DNA of 64,000 nt, taken from the NCBI GenBank assembly GCA_963969395.1, contig OZ017797.1, positions 23,498,001-23,562,000 of the forward strand, read 5' to 3'. The notes under the pieces were generated by a model. It searched no databases, was not told the origin of the DNA, and saw only the letters and a program-made list of their open reading frames with translations. This DNA is from Pseudoscleropodium purum. Taxonomy: Eukaryota > Streptophyta > Bryopsida > Hypnales > Brachytheciaceae. Within the stretch, counting starts at the first letter, position 1. The number at the start of each line of letters is the position of its first letter. Made by a program: the position numbers and the translations under genes. This document shows positions 12,032-24,807 of the stretch, one piece after another.

Positions 12032-13025
12032 TCTCCCGGGAGGTCAGCAGTTGATTTGAAGTGGTTGCCATTTGAGAAACCTTCTCAATGCATTTTAAGG
12101 AGAGACGGCAATAGTCAGTTGATGCTCCCTCATAGGTGCTTGGAGCCTATTCCTTTTAAATCCATGTGAAGTAGCAAGGTTTCAATACCGACTAGAAATC
12201 AAGAAAAAAGTAAGGGAAATGGCGCGTATAACTACAGTGAACAAGATTTTATGATGGTAGGACTTGAAAAATACATTTAGTATTGGCAAAGCGGAATGTC
12301 AAATTACATTGGATTTGCCACTACGTTCGGTCTTTACATAAATTACTAGAAGCAGGTGCTACATAAACTTAAAGAACTACTATTTAAGTGTCTTTTGGAG
12401 TTGGTGGAGACTTCTAGCCCCTCTACAATTAGAAGGTGGCACGTACTGGAGTCCCTTGCCCAAAATCGACAGTCAATCCCATGGATGTAATTCAGGAGGA
12501 AGAAAAGGAAATTGAGCTTTACTTCGACCCTACAAATGAAGCGCCAAGGGAATGCTTCGATCTTTGGATGGACATACAACCAAGATTATAGAGACTTCTC
12601 AAACTTGAAGTCCCGAAAACTTGTGTTGTTTGGCAAGAAAGAGCATTGTCCACCTTATACAGATTGAAAACAGATGCGAGTAATGGGAAGTTCTTGCTTC
12701 AATATTGGAGACCAAATAACTCTGAAAGTACAATGGATTTGAGGTATTGGAATTGCTAGTATGGTAAATGGATTGTCATAAATACTCCTCCTACTTGGGT
12801 GGACACAACTTGTGTAGTGTATGCAAATTGGTCCAAGATAGTGGTTTCAAAGTCTTGGATGATTCCCAAGAAGAGTAGGGAGGCTATTTTAGTGAATTTG
12901 AATTGGACAAACGTCGTGGATCCATAATCAAGTACCTACTTTGGGGTCACTACTACCATCATGAGATGTTACAACGTAATGTGCAGGTTGTCATGGCCAT
13001 CATGAGACCCTATGATGCTTTATAA
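12032..13025 (+). pseudogene. Decayed protein-coding sequence of unknown family
   Basis: Reading about 12032-12360, then 12352-12480, then 12481-12927, then about 12928-13025, with a frame change between blocks, gives long protein-like stretches broken by only a few stops. The clearest block starts with an ATG at 12481 (begins MDVIQEEEKEIELYF) and runs 149 codons to a TAA at 12925, interrupted by only two TAG codons (12589 and 12757). That is far fewer stops than random AT-rich DNA of this length would show. A last block (contains YLLWGHYYHHEMLQRN) ends at a TAA at 13023-13025. The composition is rich in Trp, Lys and charged residues. I do not recognise the family; it could be an old gene or a transposon-encoded protein. 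Calling it a pseudogene is an inference from the stops and shifts. Confidence 0.55.
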
Positions 13026-13029
13026 GGTT

Positions 13030-15012
13030 TGATATAGGCATCCTGGGATTTCACAATGCATTCTACATCTAATAAGTGTAGTTGCGTATTAGGTTTTCAA
13101 GGTGTACTACCCTATTTGATTGTTGTACAATTAATTTCTCAAAATTCTTATTTGTAATATATACTAGCAAAAAAATCTTCATAAATATGAATATATTTAT
13201 GATGTTCATTTTTTGCATGGGGCACGGGGACAGTGATCTTATAGCAAATAAGCAAAAGTATAGGTTGTTTTTCTCTCGTGTACTGAAATTATGGAATCAG
13301 TTCATATTTGTATCAAAATTAGAATACAATGTTCATATTATACATGTAATAAGATTAGTCATAATATGCTTTTGTTTTCTCTCACAGTGAGTCAATATTG
13401 TAATTGTACTCTTCTAGATTTTGTATCTTCACATTTAGTTATTAGACAACTAGAAATGAATCTATTTTAGTATTGAAAGAACCTTGATGTTCTTTATATA
13501 AACTGAATTTCATGTCATTATTTCTAATGGAATATTATATTAGCCATTATTCATCTCTAAATTTATCTTGAATGTTTGAGCACTTGTGACTTAGTTGTCC
13601 ACAGTCCTTCAAATTTCATTGTAAGTACTATGATATAATGGTACTATCACTTCATCATCTCTTGAACACCTCGCTTGAGAATGTTAGCACTCCATCCATG
13701 GATCTCTTGTTGAAATCTAATCAGTCTCCTTATTACCAAGAGCAACTATTCATCTGATAATTTGGAACTAATGATCATAACTTATAAATTCACTTGTGTG
13801 TACTTTTGTTGAATTCTCAAGAATCCTTATTTCTGAAACAATTGCCTACATCTCATTTAAGTGTGAATTATATATTATTCTTGATGAATTTAGATAATAG
13901 TCATATGACTTACACTAGAGCACAAGAATCAAATTGTACAATTTTGATACCATGATTGCCAATGAAGTTGATGCATTTTCTACATCTTCATCAAAGAATT
14001 TTCCAATGCAATAATCCTAAACATATTGCTTAGTGAGGGATTAATAAGGGGGACAGAAACCATCTTTGCTTCACGTGGTTGTCATCATAGGACCTTCCGA
14101 TAGGTTACGGGACATCAATTCTACTATAAATAGGATGCCAAAATCATAGAAATCCGGTCTTTAGCTCTCCCAATCCAATCATTTGAACTGTAGCACAATC
14201 AACTATGGAACAATACTATATGATTTCTTTGATTTCCAAGCACATGAAGCACTCCCTTAATTACTAGTGGGTACAAATTTTAATGCATGCAACACATTCT
14301 TGTTTGGGGAGATCTCTTGGTAATCCTAAATCCATTGGGGTATTTTATTGCCTCTTTAATTTTGGACTATTGATAGTCCAAAAGTAGTTAAATATGGCAT
14401 ATTTAGAAATCTAGGAAGAAAATTTAAAAATTCAAAAATAAATAAATAATACATATAAATATTTTTGTTTTTGTTTTTTCTTAAGCATAAGTAAATATAA
14501 AATGGAAGGGAAAATTACATCATTAGTAGTTCTAAAATAGAATTAAAATGTATCTTTACTAATCGCCAAATGTTGTAGCAAATAATGTTCACTTTCAGAA
14601 ATTTTTTTGTTCTAAAAAATTGTGAAAATGGGATACTTCAAAAACAATTTTATATGTTACTTTTTGTTAGGGATGCCTCAAATGCCTACAAATCAAAATT
14701 GGCTTCATAACTTTCAGATTACTTATCCAAATAGAATGAATCAAAGATTTTAAAAAAGGCATAAATATATTATATAAGATATTTAGTTTTTTGTTTCTTA
14801 TTTTTTGCATTTCTTTTGTTGGTTGGAGTCAAGAATTTCCTACTCAGCAACGCACAACTTTTTATCATAGCACCAAATTAAATAAAAAATTATATTATAA
14901 AGGTATTACATTTTTGACCACAGAAATCTTCCAAAAATTACAGTTAAATTTGACATCATGTTAATATATCCAAATCCTTAAAACCCATTTTAGGACTTTG
15001 AACATTTAGAGG
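13030..15012. other. AT-rich stretch, no gene recognised
   Basis: An ORF at 13082-13390 (102 codons) has no recognisable motif and is embedded in AT-rich DNA. No repeat ends were identified before 15013. Confidence 0.4.
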
Positions 15013-15934
15013 TTAACCTCTAAAGCACAAAATTGCATTTTTTAGCAATATAGAAATTTTGGGCAACTCACTACAAATGGAATTTTTTTTTGAAATTGCC
15101 ATACTACATTTAGAATATTTTTTAAGGCTCAACAATTTTCATAACTTTTGACTACATGGTTTAAAAGTTATTATATGGTATGTAATTTTCATTGTTCGGT
15201 GGGCATCATAGGCAACTAAAGAAAATTCTTTGAAATTACATATTGCAAGAATTTTTTTTTAAATTAATTTTCTAGATTTATATGTATGTGAAAAGCTTTG
15301 AATCATTCCATTTTGATTGATGAAATGAAAGTTATGAGGAGTTTTAGTTTGCAAGCACTTATAGAATTTCTACTCCAAAGTAAACTTTAAAGGTCTTTAT
15401 GTAATTCAATTTTCAATATTTAAAAAAAAAAAAATTATAGGATGTAGATTTTTTATTAAAAAATTACAACCATTGGAATTGGCATTTTCAATTCTATAGC
15501 AAAATTCTTAACAATTTAGTATTTTCAATCATTGCCTACTTTTTTTTATTTACTATGTTTTTCCTATATGTTGTACAATTCTAAATGATCTAAAATTTTT
15601 CAAGCATATAGCCAACTTCCCTTGAAAAATGAATCCAAAGAAGTACAACCAATTTGAAATTTTTTAATACAAATATGACCTTATGAAGTGCAATTGCCTT
15701 GTTGTTCGCAAGGCCAAAAAACATATTTTTGTCAATTCAAAAGCTAATATCTTGCAATCTACAAGGTAGAAATTTCTGATTTTTTTTCCACATCTTTTCA
15801 AGCTATCATATTACAAGATCCTATGGTTACTTGTCTCCAAAAATTTGGTTTTTCGAAAATTTAGTACTTGTACTAAAAATGGTAGTTTTAGAGCATTTTT
15901 GATGAAAACACGATCCAAAACCTTGAGGGATTAA
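15013..15934 (-). mobile_element. TTAA-family element, copy 2
   Basis: It begins TTAACCTCTAAAGCAC and ends CCTTGAGGGATTAA; the ends are diverged inverted repeats with TTAA on both sides (15013-15016 and 15931-15934). At 922 bp it is close to the other full copies. It shares ordered internal text with 39719-40276 and 45769-46705, for example TTTTGAAATTGCCATAC-like, CAACAATTTTCATAACTTTT and TTACAACCATTGGAATTGG. No ORF. Confidence 0.75.
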
Positions 15935-16627
15935 ATGTGACACTATTAAAGAAACAAGCAAGGAAGATTTTATTTTATTCTTATAGCTCTAAAAACATGG
16001 TGGACATTAAATATACTATGATTTTTCTAACAAAAACTCCTACTCTAAAAAAATTAGAATTAGAATTTGTGATTAATATTTATCTCAACATGACTATTAT
16101 TGGTTCTTGATACTTCTTCCATAGCGTAATATCCATTCTTTTTGTTGTAATAAAAATATGAAGGGTTGATATTATTAATGTGCATAAGAATTTGATGAAT
16201 GAACTATGCTTCTTCTCAATTGTAAAATATTGTTGTCAGAATTAATATGGAGTAGTAATCAAGAAAGATCAAAGAATTGAGATATTCTTATTTCATAACC
16301 AATGTGTTCAAGAAATTGAAATATTTATAAACAATGTAATTATCCTTTAATGAATAGCTTCAATTCTCGGCAATTTAAAAATTAAAAAAATAACAAGAAT
16401 TAAATTAGAAAACATTCTATGTTATTTGTTGTGGTCTTTGACCAAGTTAATTTCAAATTACTATGAACAAATATAAAATATATAATATTATTTTTATATT
16501 TAAAAAGGATAATGAAATAGACCTCTCATACTAAATTTCATTAGTTGAGCTTAGAACCTATCATCATCATCTTTAATTCTAAAATTAAGTTTGCTAAATA
16601 TTGTTGAAGGGAAGAATTAATTTGGAA
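15935..16627. other. AT-rich stretch, no feature seen
   Basis: No ORF of note, no terminal repeats seen. Confidence 0.35.
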
Positions 16628-17518
16628 TTAACTCCTAAAGTTCCAAGGCCATTTTCCTATCAACAAATTGTCATTTTCAATGTCAACAATAAAAATTTCA
16701 AACACCTTTTCTTTTGCATATCCAACCTTAGGTTTTTGTACAAGACTAGTATGAAAATGTCTAAGGAACAAATTTTGTAAACTTTGACCATATAGATCAC
16801 AAGATACAAGCCTTTTCAGTGAAGAAAAAGAATAATTTTGTTCCTAAAGTATAAGGCTTTGAATCTTCTTAATTGAAATTTTTGTATTATAGATTTTTAA
16901 TTTAATTTTTTTCATAAAATTACTTAAGTTGAGAGTTTGAAAATATATATTCTTAAACTTGTTATATTCATTCTTAAAAAAAATTGTTAAATCAAAATAG
17001 GTATGAGATGGAAAAAAACTAAATAATTGTTAGGTCTGAGATGGAATTGAAACACACTAATCCCAATGGTGAGATTGTTCTAAGAAAAAATTAACCCATA
17101 TACAATCTTTTTAAATTGTTAAAATTCAGTTAAAAAATAAACCCAACATGTTATTTTCTCAAGAGTTTGCTAAGATAGCCGACATAACAAAAAGATTCAT
17201 AACTTTCACATTACTTATTTGAATGAAACAAATCAAATCTTTCTACATAGACAAAAATATAATTTGTAAGAAATAAATTTTTAAAATAATACTTCAAATT
17301 TTTTTTTCCTGTTGTTGCTTGCCCTCACCTATTTGTGGCTTATTCTAGCATAACTTTTGCTCCTAGCCACTAATTGAAAAAATATCATATTTTCTAAAAG
17401 ATAATGAATTTTCCCATCTTGAAAAAAATTCATGAAATCTTGCCAAAAATGAAATCATAAATACCTATCCAAACCTTCAAGAGTCTTCCAAAGGGATTAC
17501 TAGAACTTTAGAGGTTGA
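16628..17518. mobile_element. TTAA-family element, diverged copy
   Basis: It begins TTAACTCCTAAAGTTCCAAGG and ends GAACTTTAGAGGTTGA, so the right TTAA is mutated to TTGA. At 891 bp it fits the family. It resembles the copy at 58619-59600 in orientation and internal wording (ACTTTGACCA, TCATAACTTTCACATTACTT). No ORF. Confidence 0.55.
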
Positions 17519-17519
17519 A

Positions 17520-18719
17520 AAGGGATTCAAAAATAATATTATGGGACAAAGGTTGTAACAAGTTTGATACTCTATTGCCAAGGTAATTCTTAAACTTTAA
17601 AGGCTTAGTTGCCAATCCTAGCAAAGATCATCACCATTGTTTTGTTGTACGTAGATTTGGACTAGACTTTTCATTTTGGTTCTCCACTCTATATATGCTC
17701 AAGTCCAAAATCAACATGGGCCCTTCAAAAATCAAGTTTTTTCTAGATGCCATCATATTGGCTCAATCATTTTCACTTAGAGGTCAAATCCCGTATGACA
17801 TTTTCTTATTATTATTCTCTTCAGTTGTCAAAGAGTCAAAATTTGGAAGAATGGAAGGTGGGCAATGGCTTTGAAGTTCTAAAAAATGAATAGAGCCTCT
17901 TTTGAATCAAGCAAAAATCTAAATCCTACATTAGCTTTTGTATGAAGGCATGCATTGATATTATTTGTTGTTTAGGTCTTGGGGAATTACAACTTGGTTT
18001 ACGTAGTCTAAAAACAAAAATAACTCATAACATGGGAGGAATTGGAAGCAAGTTAGTTTATTAATTCATTTGATAGAGAAAGAGTTGGAGCAATCAAATC
18101 TAGAAAGTACAATTGCTTACAATAGTTATTTTCATTTATACATGGGTGTGTTTCCTAGTTTTTTATATTATACATGGAAAGAATTGCAAAAGATTTGTTT
18201 GTTCTACACCTTGAACACCATTGGCATAGAAGGGAGGGGGAAGCAAACACAAAGATGACACAAGTGAATAGATCCTTTTTGTAAAGAAGGTTGATATAAA
18301 GAATTATGGCATATTATATTGTGTATTACAATGTTTCTTAGTACTTTCATGTGTTATGGTCAACAATTTGTTTTTTCCCAAGTCTTTTTTCCATCTTTTG
18401 TTGTTGATGATGGATTCAACTACCCCTATGCAAGTGTTGATCAATCACAAAAGAGGCATTGACAATTACACCATTGTGTCAATTTTGAATAAAAGATTAT
18501 GTATTCTTACACATTGAATTTGTGTTAATTTTTCATTATTGATTGCTTCGTATGAATCATGAAAGCAATGTCTACCAAATCCAAAGGTCTTCAAAGTGAA
18601 TCTTTTATGAGTGTGTTAATATTGCATTTGCACATTTTCCACACTTCAATGTCAACAACTCAATGTTGTATGCACAAATTGTTACGAAATCCAAAATACT
18701 CATAATGTGAGTACATAAC
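17520..18719. other. AT-rich stretch, no gene recognised
   Basis: A 62-codon ORF at 18070-18258 shows no motif. Base composition shifts abruptly to less AT-rich from about 18725. Confidence 0.35.
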
Positions 18720-19745
18720 AGTGAGTGCGTCATTCCAATCTTTTGCACGCCCATTACCTATCACTCATTCTGCAACTCAGTACAGATACTTTCTCCACGT
18801 CAGCTCCTCTATCCTCACTCCTCAATAATCCCACAGCTACTAAAGATTCTATTCATTATTCTTGCTCTGACCAGAGCGGCTCTGCTCTGGAACCTGGAGG
18901 GTTCCCTCGTAAACTTGACTCATTCAACGTGAATTGAATTCCTTCGTGGTTTTGACAGGAGCTGTTTCCCCCAAATTAATTATTACTGTTGGTATCTCCC
19001 TACAGCGAGTATCAGAGGCGGAAGGGTCCATCATTGCCCAAGAATGTGCCCAAGAATGTGCCCAAGGATGTGCGAACAAATGAGTGATGCAGATCTGGGA
19101 GTGCGGGGAGTTTGCTGAAGCAGGAAGCAAGCTGCGCCAAATGCAAATCCTCCTCAAAAGCAGACCCCAGCAGCAGGGCAACTGACCAGTTCTTCTTGAG
19201 AGTCGCGACACTCTAAGGTAGCTACGGTAGCAGCTACCGCTGCGCTCGTAGCAAGGCAACTTCAGTAGTTAAGCTTCGTGCGTAGTTTGCGATACAGCTA
19301 GTAGGGGTCCGCCGTAGCTGAGGAGGGAGTCCTTTCTTCGAGGTGTCATGTGCCTGGACGGAGGCTGGCAGTTGCCTCCAAATTGGGGGCCTACCTACAA
19401 CAGAGGAGCCCCATCCGTCCAGCTTTTGGACCAGATCAAGGTTTGTTACAGAGCTGGCAGGCCTGTACGTCTTGGGATGTGGTATTGGTGTTTCTTCTCA
19501 CGCAACCGCCCTTGCAGCCTCAGAATATCAATCTGTGGTACACAGGTTGCTGGTGGCCGAAGCTGCTGCTGCAATAAGGTGGAACACCCCCACCCCCACC
19601 CCCACCCCCCGCGCAGGCCGGTCCAAACTGCCGTTCCGGACATCTAGGAAAACAAGGAGGGAGTCCCATACCAGGCTGTTGGTAATAATACAAGCGAAGG
19701 GGAAAAAAATTGGGGAGTTCATTTCATGAAAGGACGAGAACATGT
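18720..19745. other. Small island of balanced composition, possible gene remnant
   Basis: Composition here differs sharply from the flanks. Several overlapping ORFs are present: plus 19343-19729 (128 codons), 19348-19647 and 19350-19577; minus 18924-19259 (111 codons), 19446-19643 and 19528-19743. No single frame is convincingly better, and none shows a domain I recognise. The frame starting at 19350 would, past one stop, run into a Pro-rich tract encoded by a (CCCCCA)n microsatellite at about 19587-19611. A short tandem (GCCCAAGAATGT three times) lies at about 19037-19072. It could be a promoter and first exon of an unrecognised gene, or a remnant of one. Confidence 0.35.
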
Positions 19746-20271
19746 GTCCTTGTCTTTGGAATGGACAGAATCTATGCCTTAATTACACATTGTCATCAAT
19801 TCTTAGCTTCAAATTAATGCAAGTTGGTTCATTCTAGCAATAATTAGAAGTATGAAGTTGGTATTGAGGTCATTATGGAACGAATAGGGCATGTGGTAAG
19901 TCGGGTATCAGTTGGTAGAAGCCCTACCAAAAAGCTATTTTTTTTTTACATTGACAAACATGTCTATGGGCTTTCATGGGAAGCTCAAGGCAGTGCCCTT
20001 CTGTAAAAAAAATTCAAACCAAACGAAGTCCAAAATTTTATTTATTATTTTATCATGGTAACATTGTTTTTTATTGCTTGTCTACTACTAGAATTTATTC
20101 CCATATTTTCCAAATAATAGTATCATAATGAACTAATCATTTTACCTGCAATGAGGTAGTTTACCTTAATCCCAACCGGCTAGAGTCCACTTTTTATCAT
20201 CACATCACACAATCATCTTCTAAAGACATGTTTGTAAAAGGGAATGGGTTGCACACTACAGATGGATTCCA

Positions 20272-20655
20272 TAGCAACAAGCAGCCGTAGGGGAGACTTG
20301 TGGCCGCGCACTAGTGCAGAATTTGCAACATGTGGCCCATTCCAGAGCATTAAGAGTTGGGTGTCCCCCTTTAGAAATGCAGAATCGACCAAAGGGTGGA
20401 TTTGGTGATAGAATGGGTAGCACCTCTTCCCTTCTGATTCAGCCTCACAATTTGGCCGGCACCCCCCTACTCTTACCAGATGACCCATCCAGAAGCTCCA
20501 TGTCACCTACCTCACCTCATTTGTACCTCACCAAGGAGTCCCCAGTTGTCCATTTGAGCCACGATCAAAAGGAAATACTTTACAAATATGAAGCCAAAAG
20601 CCACAAGGAATACTTATTGAAAAAAATGAGGCTTTGTAGCAAACAAGTCAACTGA
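20272..20655 (+). CDS. Protein-like open frame, unrecognised
   Basis: This frame is open from after a TAG at about 20269-20271 to a TGA at 20656-20658, about 128 codons. It has no early ATG; internal ATGs occur at about 20377 and 20419. The composition looks like real protein: a Ser/Pro/Leu-rich middle (TPLLLPDDPSRSSMSPTSPH) followed by a charged Lys-rich tail (KEILYKYEAKSHKEYLLKKM). It could be one exon of a larger gene or an old coding remnant. No domain was recognised. It lies in the second half of the composition island that starts near 18.7 kb. Confidence 0.35.
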
Positions 20656-20659
20656 AGAG

Positions 20660-22118
20660 GCTCAGCAACAAAAGCTACGAGAAAGTGTAGCTGCATTGTA
20701 CCTTAACCTAGCTCATTCATATTAATATAGGGACAAGGACTCAAATCTGATGAAAGTCATACGTGAGAGGTTCTCCTCTGGTTCTCTGTACTGTTTCCCT
20801 TTCAATGGAAATTGTCCATGTGTTTCAAAAAATTAAAAAAAATTAAAAAAATCATACATAAGAATCTCCTTAAACTCATTAAATATTTTTTTTAATTTTA
20901 TAAAGAAAATGACTTGCAACAAATAAAACAAAGGAAGCAACAAGAGGTTTCCACTACAAAGCTACAAGAGAATGTAGGTGCAAAGTAGTTTGTGTAAGGG
21001 ACAAAGACTTAGTTTTAAGAAGCAACAAACATTGTACGTGAGAACCCTCTCCAAATTTTCCACTTTGTGAGGAGGTATAGCTTATGGTGGTACTATGCTT
21101 CATTTTCTTTGGTCCATAGGCAATAGACAAGCATGGAATACTTAGCAATTTTGTGTGAGAAAAAGGGTGTATGTGATGAAGTAATTCATTTTATTAAACC
21201 TTTGACTTAGTGTGAACCACATTATGTATGCGTCTTCGAATCAAAACAATAAATTCTTGTAATTCTTTAGTTAAATAGAAAAAGGAGACAAATGGTAGAA
21301 GGACTAAGGTAAATGACCCCATTTGAGACCAAATGGGAACAAACCCATTGTAGGCTAAATTATGTTAGTAGTGTACATGTACAAATTTATATACTTGGAA
21401 TATTGATTGAGGCTGCATTAAATCTTACATAATATACATTCTTCAATTGTAGTGATTAAAACACCCTTTATCCACGCAACACTAGTTCAAGGATAGAAAG
21501 GACTTGCAACCTCAAATTAAACAATGGATTCTTTTCAAAACAATGAACAATAGCAATTCATTTCTAGCCAACTCATATACATTAATTTTTGCCCATGTAC
21601 TCACTATCCTACCAAAGCTCAAAGTTTAGTAGAGGGCACTCAATCAATCATGCAAATACATATATACACACACACTTGTACTCTGCATACATTAGAAAGT
21701 TCTACTTGGTGTAAGGATGCATCAAATTCTTCAATTAATCATTCATATTTAATTGACATTGTATTGACTTTAAAAATGTATGACTTTTTGAAACCAAGGT
21801 TTGCATAAAAGACAAGGAAAAGGTCAATTACTCTAGATTGAAGTGAATGTTTTCATCTTCTTAAAGAATTTATAATAGTTCCTATTGTCAATAATACAAA
21901 TATTGTAGTAATTTCTTAAATACTAAAAAATTCAATAAAATTAATCTTGAAAATGAAAATAAAATATTTAACCACTTTAAATAGATGCTTCAATTTTAAA
22001 GCAAAAGATCTAATGATCTAATTAATGATCTATTCTCATCCCTAGGTATAGATTGAATTCAACCTTTCTAAGTAAAATATAACATCTTCTTCAAATAGAT
22101 ATCTATTTATTATGACTA
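20660..22118. other. AT-rich stretch, no gene recognised
   Basis: A minus ORF at 20954-21148 has no motif. A short (CA)n run lies near 21666-21676. Nothing else was seen. Confidence 0.35.
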
Positions 22119-22126
22119 AATTTTTC

Positions 22127-22420
22127 CATGGTTGTCATAACGGGCGAGTTAGGGTCATCGGATGGGACGGACGGACGGTCCGGACGGCTTTATTTTTGTA
22201 ACTTGTGCAATTTTGCAAAATGACACGTCACCTCGTCTGCGCCCTGATGATCTCGTCCGCGCCCAACATGTTCTTTAATCCACATGGCATCCACGTGGCC
22301 TATTTTTCCGTTATCAAGAAGTCAACTATGTGTTGACTGTATCAGACGGGTGGGACCTCTAACGGACGGGCGAATCGGACGGATGGGCGAACCGGATGTC
22401 CGTCCACTTTGACAACCATG
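22127..22420 (+). mobile_element. hAT MITE, family 2 (CATGGTTGTCA ends), copy E
   Basis: This 294-bp element has ends CATGGTTGTCA and, as an imperfect partner, TTTGACAACCATG. A perfect 8-bp target duplication AATTTTTC lies at 22119-22126 and 22421-22428, consistent with hAT. The body has GC-rich GTCCG/CGGAC-rich ends and an AT-richer middle. The same element occurs inverted at 47895-48199. No ORF. Confidence 0.95.
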
Positions 22421-22429
22421 AATTTTTCT

Positions 22430-23184
22430 ACTTAACCCTCACACTAAAACTAGTCATGTCCTTTAGAATATAATCATACAATTTATGAGAAAAATTAGTT
22501 ACAATAAAAAAATTTCTATTTTACAAAATTTGAACATGGTCAACATGCAACCTCACAAACATTGAATTATTTCTTATGTAAATTTTAAATTTTCTTGAAA
22601 AAATTTGGATAAGGAAAGGTGTGTAAACAAATGTTTCCTACATATCTCCACAATCAAATTTTGAAAAATTCATCACCAATTGTTTTCAATAAATTATCAT
22701 GTAAACCATGAAAATTGACCTTTAAAGTTCACCAAAAATAAATTTCTGATTTTTTGAGATTGAAATTTAATATTCTTGATTGAAATTGTGTTAGAATGTA
22801 ATGATAATTATGCATGACAAAAAATACTAATTATAATTACATTGTGCAAAATTCTTTGAATGGCTCAAATAGGCAGTGTATCATTTCTTCTAGGTGTTGT
22901 ACAACAGTGACTCTTATCATTCACTACCTTTGTAAACCATATGGACTTTTGGCACCATACTCACTCTTGATATTTGGTGTTCAAATACCTCCTATTACTT
23001 TAAAGAGACTTTGTCTTCTTTCCTTCCTTTGTAATTCAAAGGCAAAATAATAGTGAACATTCTAGTTCTCCAAAAGAAATGCATCCTTATGAGAACAATC
23101 CAATATCCTTATGCATTTGCAGTAAATTAAACTCCAAAGTGTCCAAGCCTTTTCAAGTGTGTTTTGACTATGAAAAAAGAGCAT
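22430..23184. other. AT-rich stretch, no gene recognised
   Basis: The 78-codon ORF at 22814-23050 shows no motif. Confidence 0.35.
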
Positions 23185-23192
23185 GGGCTTAT

Positions 23193-23502
23193 CAGGGTTG
23201 ACAGGATGGTTGGACGTCTGGGACGTCCGGACGCGGACATTGTGTCCGCAATGTCCGCTGACATTCGCGTCCGCCTGTCCGCCCCGATACCCGTCCGCCC
23301 GGTTACGGCCGTCCGATCGACACGCGGACTGATGTGGTTTATACGATCTGGGAGTCTGCCTCAGGCCGTCCGCCCTGTCTGTCCACCCCGCCCCTCCGCC
23401 TTTCGACGGCGGGAGGAATGCTGCGTCCGCTGGGGTCCGGACGTTCGGACGTCTGGGTTACGGATGCTATTTTGGGGCGGACGTAGAGATTTGTCAACCT
23501 TG
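23193..23502 (+). mobile_element. hAT MITE, family 1, copy B
   Basis: This 310-bp element has ends CAGGGTTGACA and TGTCAACCTTG (one mismatch) and a perfect 8-bp target duplication GGGCTTAT (23185-23192 and 23503-23510). The interior is GC-rich, with CGGACG near both ends and TATTTTGGGGCGGACG before the right end. The 139-codon ORF crossing it (23164-23583) starts and stops outside the element and is a by-product of stop-poor GC-rich DNA. Confidence 0.96.
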
Positions 23503-23510
23503 GGGCTTAT

Positions 23511-24535
23511 AGATATCTCTAATGAAGCAAATTATTTTTTTCAAAATCTAACTATATCAATGATTAAAGAACTTGCTTATTAGTATATACACCAATTTTG
23601 AGTGAAAAATTGCATAAGAGTTGTGAGATTATAACAAAAGAAATGTAAGTTTTCTTTATTTTTAGTATGGTGTCCCTCTCTACAATGTTTCAAAAATTTG
23701 CATGTAAAAGTTTTTGGGGATTGGATGTGACATGAACAACTATAAATTGTGTTAGCACACTAAAATGCACTTTCAAAAAATTTAATTTTACACAAAAAGC
23801 TTAATTTTACACAAAAAGCTATTAAACTCATAACACAATCCACCTTGCAATTGTTGAGATGCAATTTTTTTTATAAGTATAAATCACAAATAACTCCAAA
23901 TCAAGACTTGTTTTTAAAAATTTTCAATGGTGAAAACCATCAAAACATTTTACACTTTCCATTGAAACCATTTTCAATGCAAATAGATAAGTACAAGTTT
24001 TTAGATCTCAAATCAAGTGAAATTGCTCAAAGTTGAAAAATGAAGTGAAATTAACAAACTTCACTTTCCACTAATGGACATATATGGCTTTGGAGACCTC
24101 TCAACAATCCAATATGTACCTTTTTCATTGAAAAATGAAAGTTTACAATAGTTAACTCTAAAAATTATCCAATTTTTTCTTAAAACAATCAAACGAATTT
24201 AATTGCCCATAACAAAATAAGCCTAAAATTTCAGATCAACCATATATGGTTGGTTGGGCACTTAGGGGTTAATAACTTTGATTATTTATGACTTGTTCTT
24301 CAATTTGAGTACATTCTAATTTGTTGTTGAAATCCATTTTAAAAAATGGGATGATTTCCTATAACAAAATGTTGAAATATGTTTAGATAATGGATTTAAA
24401 AAAACTATACATTGAAATCTGGTATTCAAAGATTAGGGAAATAATCCATGAAAGGCTGTCAAATTAGAACTCTACAGATTGGGAAAATTCCAAAGTTTAC
24501 CCATGCATTTGATAAGTTTTGCCAACCGACGAACG
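23511..24535. other. AT-rich stretch, no gene recognised
   Basis: Short ORFs only. A short direct repeat (ACACAAAAAGCT, twice) lies at 23793-23821. Confidence 0.35.
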
Positions 24536-24606
24536 ATGATCTCTCAATAATTTGTCCACCTCCCTTATGCTGCCTAAGGGAGGTGGACAAATTATTGAGA
24601 GATCAT
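24536..24606. repeat. Perfect 32-bp hairpin with 7-nt loop
   Basis: Left arm 24536-24567 and right arm 24575-24606 are exact reverse complements over 32 bp, separated by TGCTGCC. The arm contains TTTGTCCACCTCCCTTA. No mismatch is present, in contrast to the heavily diverged repeats around it, so the structure is recent or conserved. It sits inside an otherwise unremarkable ORF (24448-24774). Confidence 0.95.
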
Positions 24607-24807
24607 AATTCAGCATTTAATAACTACAATTCTATGTGGGATACTTTCTACAAGTCTCTTGCAATCATATGGAGTAAGCTTAATGGAGTGAAAAACATAT
24701 ATGACATGGTTCCAAAATTCTATCAATCCAATTGGAGGACTCTCATATCTATTAAGTCTTCATCTAATAATTGACTAAAGGTATTCAATGAAATTCAAAT
24801 CATGCAA

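Noticed and set aside
19348..19729. Pro-rich coding region in the 19-kb island
   Set aside because: The proline or His/Pro tract comes from a (CCCCCA)n microsatellite that is open in several frames, so it does not support one reading frame.
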